Below, one piece after another: positions 50,441-59,360 of a stretch of DNA of 64,000 nt. How positions within the stretch are numbered: position 1 is the stretch's first letter; the number at the start of each line of letters is the position of its first letter. Made by a program: the position numbers and the translations under genes. Origin of the DNA: Adlercreutzia sp910585575 (GTDB taxonomy: Bacteria; Actinomycetota; Coriobacteriia; Coriobacteriales; Eggerthellaceae); the NCBI RefSeq assembly GCF_951801035.1, contig NZ_CATOKT010000001.1. The stretch is one strand, 5' to 3'. The notes beneath the pieces are model-generated. The model saw nothing but the letters and a program-made list of their open reading frames with translations, had not been told where the DNA came from and did no database searches.

Positions 50441-51724
50441 CTATTCTTCCACGCGAATGACGCTGGGCTCGGCGAGCACCACGCCATCCAGGCTGAGCGC
50501 CTCTTCCAGCGCCTCGCGAATGTCGCGCTCGCGGCAGCGGTGGGTTACCACCACCTGGTCCACGCGCTCGGCGCCGGAGCGGCCGCGCTGCACGATGGAC
50601 TTCACCGAGATGTTGTGGCGCGCGAACACGCCGGCCATGGTCTCCAGCACACCGGGGCGGTCGGTCACCGAGAAGCGCAGATAGTAGCGCATGACCAGGT
50701 CATCCATAGGCAGGATGGGCAGTTCGTCAGTGCAGGTGCAGCCCACGATGGGCGCCACACCCTGCTGAATATGGCGAGCCACCTCCAGCACATCGCCCAT
50801 AACCGCGCTGGCCGCAGCGCCCGCGCCGGCGCCTTCGCCGAAGAACATGGTCTCGCCCACGAAATCGCCCACTACATAGATGGCGTTGAACACGCCGTTC
50901 ACCGTGGCCAGCTGGTGCGTTTCGGGAATCATAGTGGGATGCACGCGCACGTCGATGCCGTCTTCCTTGCGATGGGCAATGGCCAAAAGCTTGATGACGT
51001 AGCCCATATCGCGAGCCGCCTCGATGTCCACGGGGCTGATGTTGGTAATGCCGTCGGTGAACACGTCGTCCAAGGTCACGCGCGAATTGAACGCAATGGA
51101 GGACAGGATGGCAATCTTCGCCGCCGCATCGAAACCGTCCACGTCGGCCGACGGATTGGCCTCGGCAAAGCCCTTCTCCTGGGCCTCGCGCAGGGCGTCG
51201 TCGTAGGACAGGCCGTTGTCGGCCATGCGCGTGAGCATGTAGTTCGTGGTGCCGTTCACAATACCCATGACCGTCTGAATCTCGTTGGCAATAAGCGAGT
51301 GCTTCAGCGGGTCGATAATGGGGATGCCGCCGCCCACGGATGCCTCGAAGGCCAGCTCCTTGCCAGCCGCCTCGGCCGCCTCCATGACTTCCTTGCCGTA
51401 GGTGGCCATGAGCGCCTTGTTGGCCGTGACCACGTTCTTGCCCGCAGCCAAAGCACCCAGCACCACATCGCGGGCCGCAGTGGTGCCGCCGATGAGCTCC
51501 ACCACAATATCGATATCCGGGTTGTTGATGATGTCGTTGAAGTCAGTGGTGAAGATATCGGCCACACCATGGGCCTCAGCCTGGGCAATTTCGCGGGAGC
51601 ACACTTGGACCAACTCGATATCAATACCGAAGTGGCGCTTGAAGGCCTCCTGGTGCTTCTGAATGATGTCGATGCAGCCACCGCCCACGGTGCCGGTGCC
51701 CACCAAGCCAATCTTCACTGCCAT
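50441..51724 (-). CDS. hom: Homoserine dehydrogenase
   Basis: A 427-residue enzyme reducing aspartate semialdehyde to homoserine, feeding the methionine genes at 42-44.6 kb. The NAD(P)-binding loop is KIGLVGTGTVGGG; catalytic-domain blocks are ANKALMATYG, EASVGGGIPIID and GIVNGTTNYMLTRM. The last 80 residues (YYLRFSVTDRPGVLETMAGV) are an ACT domain, so feedback inhibition by threonine is likely. AGAGGACG precedes ATG 51724. Confidence 0.96.
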   Translation of the reverse strand: MAVKIGLVGTGTVGGGCIDIIQKHQEAFKRHFGIDIELVQVCSREIAQAEAHGVADIFTTDFNDIINNPDIDIVVELIGGTTAARDVVLGALAAGKNVVTANKALMATYGKEVMEAAEAAGKELAFEASVGGGIPIIDPLKHSLIANEIQTVMGIVNGTTNYMLTRMADNGLSYDDALREAQEKGFAEANPSADVDGFDAAAKIAILSSIAFNSRVTLDDVFTDGITNISPVDIEAARDMGYVIKLLAIAHRKEDGIDVRVHPTMIPETHQLATVNGVFNAIYVVGDFVGETMFFGEGAGAGAAASAVMGDVLEVARHIQQGVAPIVGCTCTDELPILPMDDLVMRYYLRFSVTDRPGVLETMAGVFARHNISVKSIVQRGRSGAERVDQVVVTHRCRERDIREALEEALSLDGVVLAEPSVIRVEE

Positions 51725-52105
51725 GCTACGTCCTCTCAGGATCGTCAAACGTCTCTCGATTGGACGATTATAAGGGCAGTTTGCACGAACGGAAGCCAGG
51801 CCACGGGAAAAGACGCCCCCAAGCGGGGAAGGGCAGTTCAGCGAAATTGCCTACCCCAACCTTTGGCGCCGTAGCGGGCGGGAGCCGCACCCTCTCGCGA
51901 GCAGCATCCGCTCAAGCAAGCGGGAGCTGGCCCCGCGTTCGGGGCCCAGCCAGGTGTAGGTTCCAATATGAGGCGGTTTGGTTCCCCGACGCTCTCGGCG
52001 ACGACATTCCGACCTGGGGTTTTGCGGCGCAGGGGAACCAAAGTCCCGCATTCTGGCACCGCGAAGGATACCAAACCACCCGTTCCTGGAACCTAGTTCA
52101 TGAAC

Positions 52106-52171
52106 GGAGCACGGGACCTTTAGGGACGGGGCGCAGGACCTTCAGGAACGGAGCGCAGGACCTTCAGGAAC
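52106..52171. repeat. Three tandem 22-nt repeats
   Basis: Units at 52106-52127, 52128-52149 and 52150-52171. Units 2 and 3 differ at one base; unit 1 differs at several. Each contains GGACCTT and begins GGAGC or GGGGC. A fourth copy starts but decays after about 9 nt. Confidence 0.85.
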
Positions 52172-52204
52172 GGAGCGCGGTGCCGCTTCTTGCCCCGCTG
52201 GAGC

Positions 52205-52286
52205 AGCGGGCGGGGGCGGCATCCCCGGAGGGCACGCGTCCATCCTTGGCGCCGTAGCGGGCGGGGGCGGTATCCCCGGAGGGCAC
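52205..52286. repeat. Two 31-nt direct repeats
   Basis: 52205-52235 and 52256-52286 are the same 31 nt except for one base. Each contains ATCCCCGGAGGGCAC. The 20-nt interval includes TTGGCGCCGTAG, which also occurs at 51864-51875. Confidence 0.85.
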
Positions 52287-52298
52287 CGTCTGAACACC

Positions 52299-52325
52299 AA
52301 AAAGAAAAGGCGGCCGTAGGCCGCC
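52299..52325 (-). terminator. Minus-strand terminator in the repeat region
   Basis: GGCGGCC (52309-52315), loop GTA, GGCCGCC (52319-52325). On the minus strand TTTTCTTTTT follows. The nearest upstream minus gene is the MoaE-like gene (stop at 52515), implying a 190-nt 3' untranslated end. Confidence 0.65.
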
Positions 52326-52514
52326 AGGTAAAAGCATGAGGGAGCGCAGCGCACGAGCGAGGCGAGCTGCGGACCGGCGCGTGCCCGGCGCGGTGTGCCG
52401 CCCCCGCCCGCGGACGACCCGGAAAACCAGAGCGACCCGCGAGCAAGCCGAAGGCGAGCAAGCGGGAGCCGTCATCCCGCAAGCGGCGTCCGCCCAAGCA
52501 AGCGGGAACCGGCC

Positions 52515-52910
52515 CTACGCGAAGATCTCCTTCTCCACCACCAGCTCGTTCTTGATGTGGCCCACCAGCTTCTGCAAGGCATCGATGCAGTTGGGGCGGA
52601 TGTCGGCGCCGATGAGCACGTACATGAGGGAATCACCCACCTCGCAGCGGCCCTCGTTCAGCCAGGTGCGCACGTAGTAGACGCCCGGCCAGGTAAGGGC
52701 CTCGGCCTCGGCGGCGGCCAGGCCTTCGGCGTCGTAAGAGAATTCCACGGCCACCACTTCACCCAAACCCTCCACGCCTTCGCGCACCTGGGCCTTCGGC
52801 GTGATGCGCACCACGCCGTTATGGGTAAGGAACATGCCGCACTGGGCGGCGGCCGGATCGGCCTTGGCCTCGCGGAGCCACTGATCGACGGAGGGTTCTT
52901 GCTTTGCCAT
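52515..52910 (-). CDS. moaE: MoaE-like molybdopterin synthase large subunit
   Basis: A 131-residue protein. The middle (VEFSYDAEGLAAAEAEAL), then GRCEVGDSLMYVLIGADIR and the end (GHIKNELVVEKEIF) follow the MoaE pattern, including the two lysines near the C-terminus that act in sulfur transfer. The N-terminal block normally reading FxGxVR is FLTHNGVVRIT. It differs enough from typical MoaE that a specialised homologue is possible. MoaE makes molybdopterin, needed by both molybdoenzymes in this window. It lies alone, divergent from lysA. AAAGGTTG precedes ATG 52910. Confidence 0.75.
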   Translation of the reverse strand: MAKQEPSVDQWLREAKADPAAAQCGMFLTHNGVVRITPKAQVREGVEGLGEVVAVEFSYDAEGLAAAEAEALTWPGVYYVRTWLNEGRCEVGDSLMYVLIGADIRPNCIDALQKLVGHIKNELVVEKEIFA

Positions 52911-53198
52911 GGGGCAACCTTTCTCGCAAACGCCAATGATCGCTTCAAAGTCCAGGCTTCAGCTCGACTTTATTGGTTGCTGAGAATAATACCAGAGTTC
53001 CCGCTGAGCGCCCGCTTGTTTTTCCTCACGGCGATTTAACGGGTCAGACACACAAATATGACCTCGATGCTGGTACTATAGGCGCCATCTTTGACACACC
53101 GCCGATGCCTGGCCGCAGGCATGGCCCCGCAACACCGAACAATCTGGGCGCCCCAAGCGCATCGCCGCCAAGCGCCCCTTCAGCAGAAAGGATGCTCC

Positions 53199-54554
53199 AT
53201 GTCGCTTCCCGCTTCCGACCTGACCAAGCAGCCCGACAACCGCACTACCATGGAGCTGGGCGCCGTGCTGCCCGAAACCGCCGAGGTGCGCGACGATCAC
53301 CTGTTCATCGGCGGTGTCGACATGGTAGAGCTGGCCCGCGAGCAGGGCACGGCCTTGTACGTCTTCGACGAGGCTGACCTGCGCCACCGCATGGAGACCT
53401 ACCGCGAGGCCTTCCGCAGCCGTTACGAGAACTCCGACATCATCTACGCCTCCAAGGCCTTCCTCAACAAGGAAGTCGTGCGCATCGCCAACGCCGAGGG
53501 ACTCTGCCTCGATGTGTCCGGTGGCGGCGAGCTGGCCTGCGCCCAGTCGGTGGACTTCCCTATGGAGCGCATCTTCGTGCACGGCAACAACAAGACGCCC
53601 CAGGAGCTGGAGGAGGCTATTTCTGCCGGCGTGGGCCGCATTGTGCTGGACAGTCGCATCGAGCTGGCCCGCGTGAATGAGATTGCCGGCCGCTTGGGCA
53701 AGGTGCAGGACGTGTATATGCGCATCACCCCCGGCGTGGAGGCCGACACCCACGAGTACATCCGCACCGGCTGCGAGGACTCGAAGTTCGGCTTCACCAT
53801 GCGCGAGGACTTCGCCTTCAAGTGCGTGGCCGACGTGCTGGCTGCCGAGAACGTGCGCCTGGTGGGCCTGCACTGCCACATTGGGTCGCAGATTTTCGCC
53901 CTGCACTCCTTCCGCGAGGCCGCGGCCGTGATGGTGGAGTTCATGGCCCGTATCCGCGACACCTACAACCACGAGATTACCGAGCTGGATCTGGGCGGCG
54001 GCTTAGGCATTGCCTACCTGGCCGAGCACCAGCCCTCCACCATCGACGACTTCGCCGAGGTTACCTGCTCGGCGGTGCGCGACCTGTGCGCTCTGCACAA
54101 CCTGCCGCTGCCGCGCCTTCTGGTGGAGCCCGGTCGCAGTCTGGTGGCCAACGCCGGCGTCACCCTGTACACCGTGGGCATTCTGAAGACGCTGCCCGGC
54201 ATTCGCAAGTATGTGGCCGTGGACGGCGGCATGTCCGACAATATCCGCACGGCCCTGTACCACGCCGACTACGAGCCCACCATTGCCAACAAGGCCGGGC
54301 AGCCGCGCACGGAAATTGTCACCCTGTGCGGCAAGCACTGCGAAAGCGGCGACGCCGTGGTTATCGACATGCCGCTGCAGACCCCCGATCTGGGCGACAT
54401 TGTGTGCGTCTTCGGCACCGGCGCCTACAACATGACCATGGCCAGCAACTACAACGGCCAGCCGCGCCCCGCCGTGGTGTTCGTGAAGGACGGCGAAGCC
54501 CGCGTGGTCACCCGTCGCGAGACCTACGCCGACCTGTACCAGCGCGATATCTAG
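53199..54554 (+). CDS. lysA: Diaminopimelate decarboxylase
   Basis: A 451-residue PLP enzyme making lysine from meso-diaminopimelate. The cofactor lysine is in IIYASKAFLNKEV; other blocks are DVSGGGELACA, GLHCHIGSQI, LDLGGGLGIAY, VEPGRSLVANAG and LCGKHCESGD (with the substrate-contacting cysteine). ATG 53199 follows AAAGGATG; the longer upstream frame is not needed. It is monocistronic, with a terminator at 54667-54706. Confidence 0.96.
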   Translation: MSLPASDLTKQPDNRTTMELGAVLPETAEVRDDHLFIGGVDMVELAREQGTALYVFDEADLRHRMETYREAFRSRYENSDIIYASKAFLNKEVVRIANAEGLCLDVSGGGELACAQSVDFPMERIFVHGNNKTPQELEEAISAGVGRIVLDSRIELARVNEIAGRLGKVQDVYMRITPGVEADTHEYIRTGCEDSKFGFTMREDFAFKCVADVLAAENVRLVGLHCHIGSQIFALHSFREAAAVMVEFMARIRDTYNHEITELDLGGGLGIAYLAEHQPSTIDDFAEVTCSAVRDLCALHNLPLPRLLVEPGRSLVANAGVTLYTVGILKTLPGIRKYVAVDGGMSDNIRTALYHADYEPTIANKAGQPRTEIVTLCGKHCESGDAVVIDMPLQTPDLGDIVCVFGTGAYNMTMASNYNGQPRPAVVFVKDGEARVVTRRETYADLYQRDI

Positions 54555-54666
54555 GGACTAAGGGGCGCGACGGAAGGTCACTATTGACTTTCAGTTCCTT
54601 GCCAAAACAGGCCCAAGGTGGCTCCCGCGCCCTTCGCGCGCGTATACAAGCCCCATCATAGGCTCC

Positions 54667-54706
54667 AAGGCCCGTTGACCCAACGACCAACGGGCCTTCG
54701 TTTTTT
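54667..54706 (+). terminator. Intrinsic terminator of lysA
   Basis: AAGGCCCGTTG (54667-54677) and CAACGGGCCTT (54688-54698) form an 11-bp stem, followed by CG and T6. The stop codon is about 110 nt upstream. Confidence 0.88.
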
Positions 54707-54743
54707 GCGTCGACTTTCCCGCACGACCAAGGAGCCTTGCCTT

Positions 54744-55244
54744 ATGAATCCCATCTTCAAACGCAGCAGTGTTCGCCAATTCACCGAAGAGCCCGTCAAT
54801 ATAGAAGCCATCGAGCAGCTTATGCGCGCCGCCATGGCCGCTCCCTCGGCGGGCAACCAACAGCCCTGGGAGTTCTTCATTGTCCGCGACGAGACCACCC
54901 GCATGGCCCTGGCCACGTGCAGCCCCTATGCCGTTCCCGTCAAGCACGCCCCCTGCGTCGTGGTAGTCTGCACTCGCACTTCCGATCTGCGTTTTCCCCA
55001 AGATGCGCCCCTCGATATGAGCGCAGCCACCGAGAACATCCTTTTGGAAGCCACCGCCCTTGGCCTGGGCGCCTGCTGGCTGGGCATCGCCCCCGAGCGC
55101 GACCGCATGACCGCGGTTCAAGTGGTCTTGGGCATGCCTAAAACCCTTGAGCCCTTCGCCCTGGTAGCCGTGGGCCACCCGGCCTCCGAGCCCGAGCCCA
55201 AGGGCCCCAGCCGCTACGACGAGACCCGCGTTCATTGGATGTAA
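54744..55244 (+). CDS. Nitroreductase-family flavoprotein
   Basis: A 166-residue FMN enzyme. The N-terminus (IFKRSSVRQFTEEPV, then MAAPSAGNQQPWEFFIV) and the C-terminal GLGACWLGIAPERDR are typical of the family. It is at the short end of the range, like the small anaerobe nitroreductases without lid insertions. AAGGAG lies 10 nt before ATG 54744. It is monocistronic between terminators. The substrate is unknown. Confidence 0.9.
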   Translation: MNPIFKRSSVRQFTEEPVNIEAIEQLMRAAMAAPSAGNQQPWEFFIVRDETTRMALATCSPYAVPVKHAPCVVVVCTRTSDLRFPQDAPLDMSAATENILLEATALGLGACWLGIAPERDRMTAVQVVLGMPKTLEPFALVAVGHPASEPEPKGPSRYDETRVHWM

Positions 55245-55288
55245 AAGCACGGAAAAGCCTGCAAGCTCCGCGGGTTCCCTAGTAGCTC

Positions 55289-55324
55289 GAAGGCCGCCAG
55301 AACCTGACCGTTCTGGCGGCCTTC
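55289..55324. terminator. Hairpin between convergent genes
   Basis: GAAGGCCGCCAGAAC (55289-55303) and GTTCTGGCGGCCTTC (55310-55324) form a perfect 15-bp stem with loop CTGACC. It lies between the nitroreductase gene and the lipase-like gene, suiting both directions, though T runs are short. Confidence 0.75.
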
Positions 55325-55350
55325 GTGGTAGCTGCAACGAATCGGACGCC

Positions 55351-56766
55351 TTACGCCTTCGCCGTGCGACTCTCTTGGCGTCGCGCCTCGTTGCGCTCCA
55401 CCGTTACTTCATGGAATGCCCGCGCTAAACCGCTTACGGCGCGCAGCATAACGGCACGGTCAGCACCATCCATCTTCAGCATGCCATCCCGCACCAGCGC
55501 CACTTCGCGGCCGCCCTCGAACAGCTGGGCAGCATCGGTTACGCCGGCGGCCCGAATAGCCGCGAACAGGGCATCCACCATGCGCTCCCGCTGCGCTCCG
55601 TCCATGGAGGCAAGCCACAGTTTCAGCGCTTCAGCCCGGCGCTGCGTGACTTCAGGCAGCTGCGGCACCGTGACAAAGCCGCGATTGTCGTCAGCCACTT
55701 CCCACCGGAACACGGTGTGTTGCTCGAACCCCTTCCCCGAAGCGCACACCACGCTCACAGGCATGGACGACTCCATCAAGATACCCACCATGGAATCTTC
55801 CGGTACCGTCTTTGCAAGACGCCCCTGCAAGGGCGCGTAATCGGCCGCCGAGAACGTGCCGGCCATAAAGCCCGGCCCGTCGTGGCTGAAGACGCGCGCT
55901 ATACGCGCCTGCACCTCGGGCGCTGCCGTGAGCGCCGCGTACTCGGCCAAATTGCCGCCTTTGGAATGGCCGCCGACATACAGGCGCTCGGGCACGGTCG
56001 GGTCAGCCGCCACATCGGCCAAATAGCGCGCCGCCAAATCCTGCGCGGGCACCGGCACCTGGTAGGCCATGTCGAAGTCCTCGCGCCATCCGGCCAGGGT
56101 GGTATCGGTTCCGCGAAAGCCCACATAGGCGAACTGGTCGCCATACACGTAGGTGGTGGCAGCGAACTGCATCGGCGGCTGCTCGTCGAAGAGAGCCGCA
56201 TGATCACGGATGGTTATCGTACGAAAGCGCGGGCTGGCCGCCATGAGAAACAGCTGCTGGCGCATTTGCGCCGCATGCATCCCCGCGAACAAGTCTCCGA
56301 ACAGCTCTGCGCGCATCAAATCGGCGAAGTGGATGGGCTCGGAATCGTGCGCGCCCGTAGCGACCTCCGCAGCCCGCGCGTCGCGAGCACCCCGGCCACG
56401 CCAATGCAGCCCCTGACGCACCCGTCGGGCGAAGCCCTTGAGCCCACGGGGGCCCGCCGACTCCACCGACTGCGCCTCTCCCCCTGCCGCAGGGGGCGCA
56501 AGGGATTCCGGGCCGTCCTCGCCCTCTTCCGCCCCGCCACCGCACCCCGATGGCCCTTCGCAACCCTGGGCTGCCGCCCGGGATGCACCTGCTCTCGCCG
56601 CCTCGGCTCGAGCCCGCGCCTCCTCGCGGGGGCTGGTCACCGCCGGCATAATGCCCTCGCCGCGCGTCATGCAGAACTGCGCCAGCAGGGCCGAGTCCAC
56701 TTCGTTCAGCGGCTCATCCTCAAAGGTGCTCAGCTGGGTTTCCAGGTAGTCCAGAATATCTCTCAT
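55351..56766 (-). CDS. Mbeg1-like (DUF2974) lipase-type hydrolase
   Basis: A 471-residue protein. The nucleophile elbow is VGGHSKGGNLAEY (GHSKG), preceded by FAYVGFRGTDTTLAGWREDF, which together identify the Mbeg1-like alpha/beta-hydrolases. Residues about 45-130 are a low-complexity Ala/Gly/Glu/Arg insert. No signal peptide is seen, so the protein is probably cytoplasmic. The substrate is unknown; lipids are possible. It is divergent from the NSS transporter gene. Confidence 0.85.
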   Translation of the reverse strand: MRDILDYLETQLSTFEDEPLNEVDSALLAQFCMTRGEGIMPAVTSPREEARARAEAARAGASRAAAQGCEGPSGCGGGAEEGEDGPESLAPPAAGGEAQSVESAGPRGLKGFARRVRQGLHWRGRGARDARAAEVATGAHDSEPIHFADLMRAELFGDLFAGMHAAQMRQQLFLMAASPRFRTITIRDHAALFDEQPPMQFAATTYVYGDQFAYVGFRGTDTTLAGWREDFDMAYQVPVPAQDLAARYLADVAADPTVPERLYVGGHSKGGNLAEYAALTAAPEVQARIARVFSHDGPGFMAGTFSAADYAPLQGRLAKTVPEDSMVGILMESSMPVSVVCASGKGFEQHTVFRWEVADDNRGFVTVPQLPEVTQRRAEALKLWLASMDGAQRERMVDALFAAIRAAGVTDAAQLFEGGREVALVRDGMLKMDGADRAVMLRAVSGLARAFHEVTVERNEARRQESRTAKA

Positions 56767-56947
56767 GGCACCTCCGTCCTTGCGCGCCCGTTATCTGTCC
56801 CTATTATCTCCGAGCAGCCCCTCCCCCTCCCGACCACCCACTTTCTAGATACAAAGCCGTTGACGGGAGCACATACCATGATCAACTCGCTTAGGTTCGG
56901 GTACAATGCCTGTGCACTATTGTTCAAAACGCCGTACAGGAGCACCT

Positions 56948-58384
56948 ATGGCAAGCAGCGACCTTATCCCCACCCCCGAGCAATCTACCGCCACCGCCCC
57001 GCGCGAGCACTTTGCCTCGCGCCTGGGCTTCATCCTTATCAGCGCTGGCTGCGCCATCGGCCTGGGAAACGTCTGGCGCTTCCCCTACATTGCCGGCGAG
57101 TACGGCGGTGCGGCCTTCATCCTGCTGTACCTGGTGTTCCTGGTTATCCTGGGCCTGCCCGTCATGGTCATGGAGTTCGCCGTGGGCCGCGCCTCCCAGC
57201 GCTCGGCCGCCCTAGCCTTCGACATTTTGCAGCCCTCCCGTCGCTGGCATTGGTTCAGCTGGTGGGCCTACGTGGGCTGCATGCTGCTTATGATGTTCTA
57301 CACCACCGTCTGCGGCTGGATGCTGGCCTACACGGCCAAGATGGCCACGGGGTCTTTCTCGGGCCTTGATCCTGAAGGCGTGGCCGGCGTGTTCGGCACC
57401 ATGCTGGGCAATCCCACCGAGATGATCGGCTGGATGCTGGCAGTTATCGTCATCGGCTTCTTCGTGTGCAGCATGGGTCTGCAGAAGGGCGTCGAGCGCG
57501 TGACGAAGGTCATGATGATCTGCCTCTTGGGCGTGATGGCCCTGCTGGTCATTCGCTCGGTGACGCTGCCCGGCGCCGCGGCCGGCCTGGAGTTCTACCT
57601 GGTGCCCGATTTCGGCAAGATGTTCGCCGGCGGCCTGCCCGGCTTCGGGGATGCGGTCTACGCGGCCATGGGCCAGGCCTTCTTCACCTTGTCTTTGGGC
57701 ATTTCCGCCATGGAGGTGTTCGGCAGCCGCATTGGCAAGAAGAACTCGCTGACCAGCGAGGCCCTGCGCATTTGCGGCCTGGACACTCTAGTGGCTATCC
57801 TGGCCGGCTTTATCATCTTCCCCGCCTGCTTCGCCTTCGCCGTGGCCCCCGACCAGGGCCCGTCGCTGGTGTTCGTCACCCTGCCCAACGTGTTCGAGCA
57901 AATGCCGCTGGGCCAGCTGTGGGGCACCTTGTTCTTCGTGTTCATGAGCTTTGCCGCCCTGTCCACCATCATTGCCGTGTTCGAGAACCTCATCACCTTC
58001 ACCATGGAGAAGTGGAACGTCACGCGCCGCACGGCCATCATTCGCACCGGCGCTCTGGTCACGGTGCTGAGCCTCCCCTGCGCCCTGGGCTTCAACGTTC
58101 TGGCCGGCATCACCATTCCCGGCATCGGCGACATCCAGAGCATCGAGGACTTCATTGTGTCCAATAATCTGCTGCCGCTGGGCAGCCTGCTGTACGTGGT
58201 GTTCTGCGTGTCGCGCAAGGGTTGGGGCTGGAACAACTTCCTGGCCGAGGCCGACACGGGCACGGGCGTGAAGTTCCCCCGCTGGGCCCGCGGCTGGCTC
58301 ACCTTCGGCCTGCCGGCACTGATCATCATCATCTTCATCATGGGCTATGTCCCGAAGATCCTGCTGTGGTGCGGCTTAGCCTAA
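56948..58384 (+). CDS. NSS-family sodium-dependent transporter
   Basis: A 478-residue membrane protein with about twelve helices. CAIGLGNVWRFPYIAGEYGG in helix 1 is the sodium- and substrate-binding signature of the neurotransmitter:sodium symporter family (LeuT, TnaT, MhsT). It likely imports an amino acid or amine. ATG 56948 follows AGGAG. A possible -10 box TACAAT lies at 56902-56907. The next feature is tRNA-Leu, transcribed from its own promoter. Confidence 0.92.
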   Translation: MASSDLIPTPEQSTATAPREHFASRLGFILISAGCAIGLGNVWRFPYIAGEYGGAAFILLYLVFLVILGLPVMVMEFAVGRASQRSAALAFDILQPSRRWHWFSWWAYVGCMLLMMFYTTVCGWMLAYTAKMATGSFSGLDPEGVAGVFGTMLGNPTEMIGWMLAVIVIGFFVCSMGLQKGVERVTKVMMICLLGVMALLVIRSVTLPGAAAGLEFYLVPDFGKMFAGGLPGFGDAVYAAMGQAFFTLSLGISAMEVFGSRIGKKNSLTSEALRICGLDTLVAILAGFIIFPACFAFAVAPDQGPSLVFVTLPNVFEQMPLGQLWGTLFFVFMSFAALSTIIAVFENLITFTMEKWNVTRRTAIIRTGALVTVLSLPCALGFNVLAGITIPGIGDIQSIEDFIVSNNLLPLGSLLYVVFCVSRKGWGWNNFLAEADTGTGVKFPRWARGWLTFGLPALIIIIFIMGYVPKILLWCGLA

Positions 58385-58391
58385 TTTCACC

Positions 58392-58420
58392 TCGACGGAT
58401 GCGGTCGGTTCCGTTATACT
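58392..58420 (+). promoter_or_regulatory. Promoter of tRNA-Leu
   Basis: TCGACG (58392-58397), 17 nt, TATACT (58415-58420). Initiation would fall within a few bases of the mature tRNA start at 58431. Confidence 0.6.
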
Positions 58421-58430
58421 GCTAAAACGC

Positions 58431-58514
58431 GCCCGGGTGGTGGAACGGCAGACACGTCGGTCTCAAAAACCGATGCCGCAAGGTGTGCGGGTTCAAATCC
58501 CGCCCCGGGCACCA
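58431..58514 (+). tRNA. tRNA-Leu (anticodon CAA)
   Basis: The acceptor stem GCCCGGG/CCCGGGC, discriminator A and an encoded CCA (58512-58514) are present. The anticodon arm TCGGT-CTCAAAA-ACCGA gives anticodon CAA, reading UUG. The T arm contains GGTTCAAATCC. A long variable arm (TGCCGCAAGGTGT) confirms a class II tRNA. Confidence 0.97.
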
Positions 58515-58524
58515 TGAAACGCAC

Positions 58525-58550
58525 AACGGCTCCCGAAAGGGAGCCGTTTT
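58525..58550 (+). terminator. Terminator of tRNA-Leu
   Basis: AACGGCTCCC, loop GAAA, GGGAGCCGTT (58525-58548), ending in TTTT. It starts 11 nt after the tRNA. Confidence 0.88.
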
Positions 58551-58657
58551 CATTTGAGGGGAAGGAGCAGGCCTCAATCAGGGCCCATGCCTGCGAAGGA
58601 GACGGGAACCGCAGCCCTACCGCTTGGCGGCGACCAATGCTCGGTCGCACCGGTCGT

Positions 58658-59179
58658 CTAGACGCGGTCGTCGTGGGTCTCGTGGAAGAAGACGTGCATG
58701 TCCTCGTAGACGTCATTCTTGTTGCGAAAGCCGCCGATAATGGTGCCCACCTTCTGGAAGCCCAGCTTCTCGTAGAGCGAAATGGCCGCCTGGTTGCTGG
58801 CCACCACGGCGTTGAACTGCAGGCCGCGAAAACCCAGGCGCCCGGCCTGGCGCAGCGAATCCTCCACCAGCAGCTGGCCGATGCCGCTACCACGCGCATC
58901 TCGCGCCACGGCATAGCTGGCGTTGGCAATGTGCCCGCAGCGCCCCACGTTGTTAGGATGCAGAATGTAAAGCCCCATGACCTTGCCGCCCAGCGTCGCC
59001 ACCGTCGTGCGCGATTGACCAGCGAAAAACTCCCGCGCCTCCTCGGGCGTCAGCAGCTCCGTCTGGGGAAAGGCGTTTCCCGCTTCCACCACCTCGTTCC
59101 AGATCTGGGTGATAACAGGCAGGTCTTCCTCGCGATAGGGACGAGTCACTTTAAAGGCAAGTCTATCGATGGCGCTCAT
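58658..59179 (-). CDS. GNAT-family N-acetyltransferase
   Basis: A 173-residue enzyme. The acetyl-CoA loop is VARDARGSGIGQLLVEDSL and the C-terminal block is FNAVVASNQAAISLYEKLGF, followed by HVFFHE. It resembles phosphinothricin acetyltransferase-like GNATs, acting on small amines. ATG 59179 follows AAAGGAACTGC. The substrate is unknown. Confidence 0.9.
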   Translation of the reverse strand: MSAIDRLAFKVTRPYREEDLPVITQIWNEVVEAGNAFPQTELLTPEEAREFFAGQSRTTVATLGGKVMGLYILHPNNVGRCGHIANASYAVARDARGSGIGQLLVEDSLRQAGRLGFRGLQFNAVVASNQAAISLYEKLGFQKVGTIIGGFRNKNDVYEDMHVFFHETHDDRV

Positions 59180-59309
59180 GCAGTTCCTTTCTTTCCGTCC
59201 CGATTGTAAGGGATGGACCGCCCCGCGCCCTGCACATCGCAGAAAAAGCGGTCGAGAGCACTGTCCCAGAGGGAACGCGGAGTCGAGCGAACCTGGCACT
59301 CAACACAAC

Positions 59310-59337
59310 AAGAGGGGCCGCCGCAGCAGCCCCTCTT
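59310..59337 (-). terminator. Hairpin after the aldolase gene
   Basis: AAGAGGGGC (59310-59318) and GCCCCTCTT (59329-59337). On the minus strand TTGTTGTGTTG follows, a loose T-rich tail. Confidence 0.7.
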
Positions 59338-59360
59338 CACAAGTAGTGTTCGGCAAAACC

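Larger units (their letters stand above)
51725..52514. other. 790-nt gene-free, repeat-rich region
   Basis: No credible gene is seen. It contains three tandem 22-nt units (52106-52171), two near-identical 31-nt copies (52205-52235 and 52256-52286), two related copies of a GCAAGCGGGAG-type sequence near 51913 and 52499, and a minus-strand terminator-like hairpin at 52299-52325. Its open frames are Pro/Arg/Gly-rich and without ribosome sites. Confidence 0.6.

Noticed and set aside
49652..51874. 740-aa open frame antisense to hom and the HAD gene
   Set aside because: Shadow frame with biased His/Val/Gly content.
52106..52286. CRISPR-like array in the repeat region
   Set aside because: The 22-nt units are directly adjacent without spacers, and the 31-nt copies number only two.
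52120..52497. Minus-strand open frame in the repeat region
   Set aside because: Composed of the repeats, Pro/Arg/Gly-rich, without a ribosome site; crosses the terminator-like hairpin.
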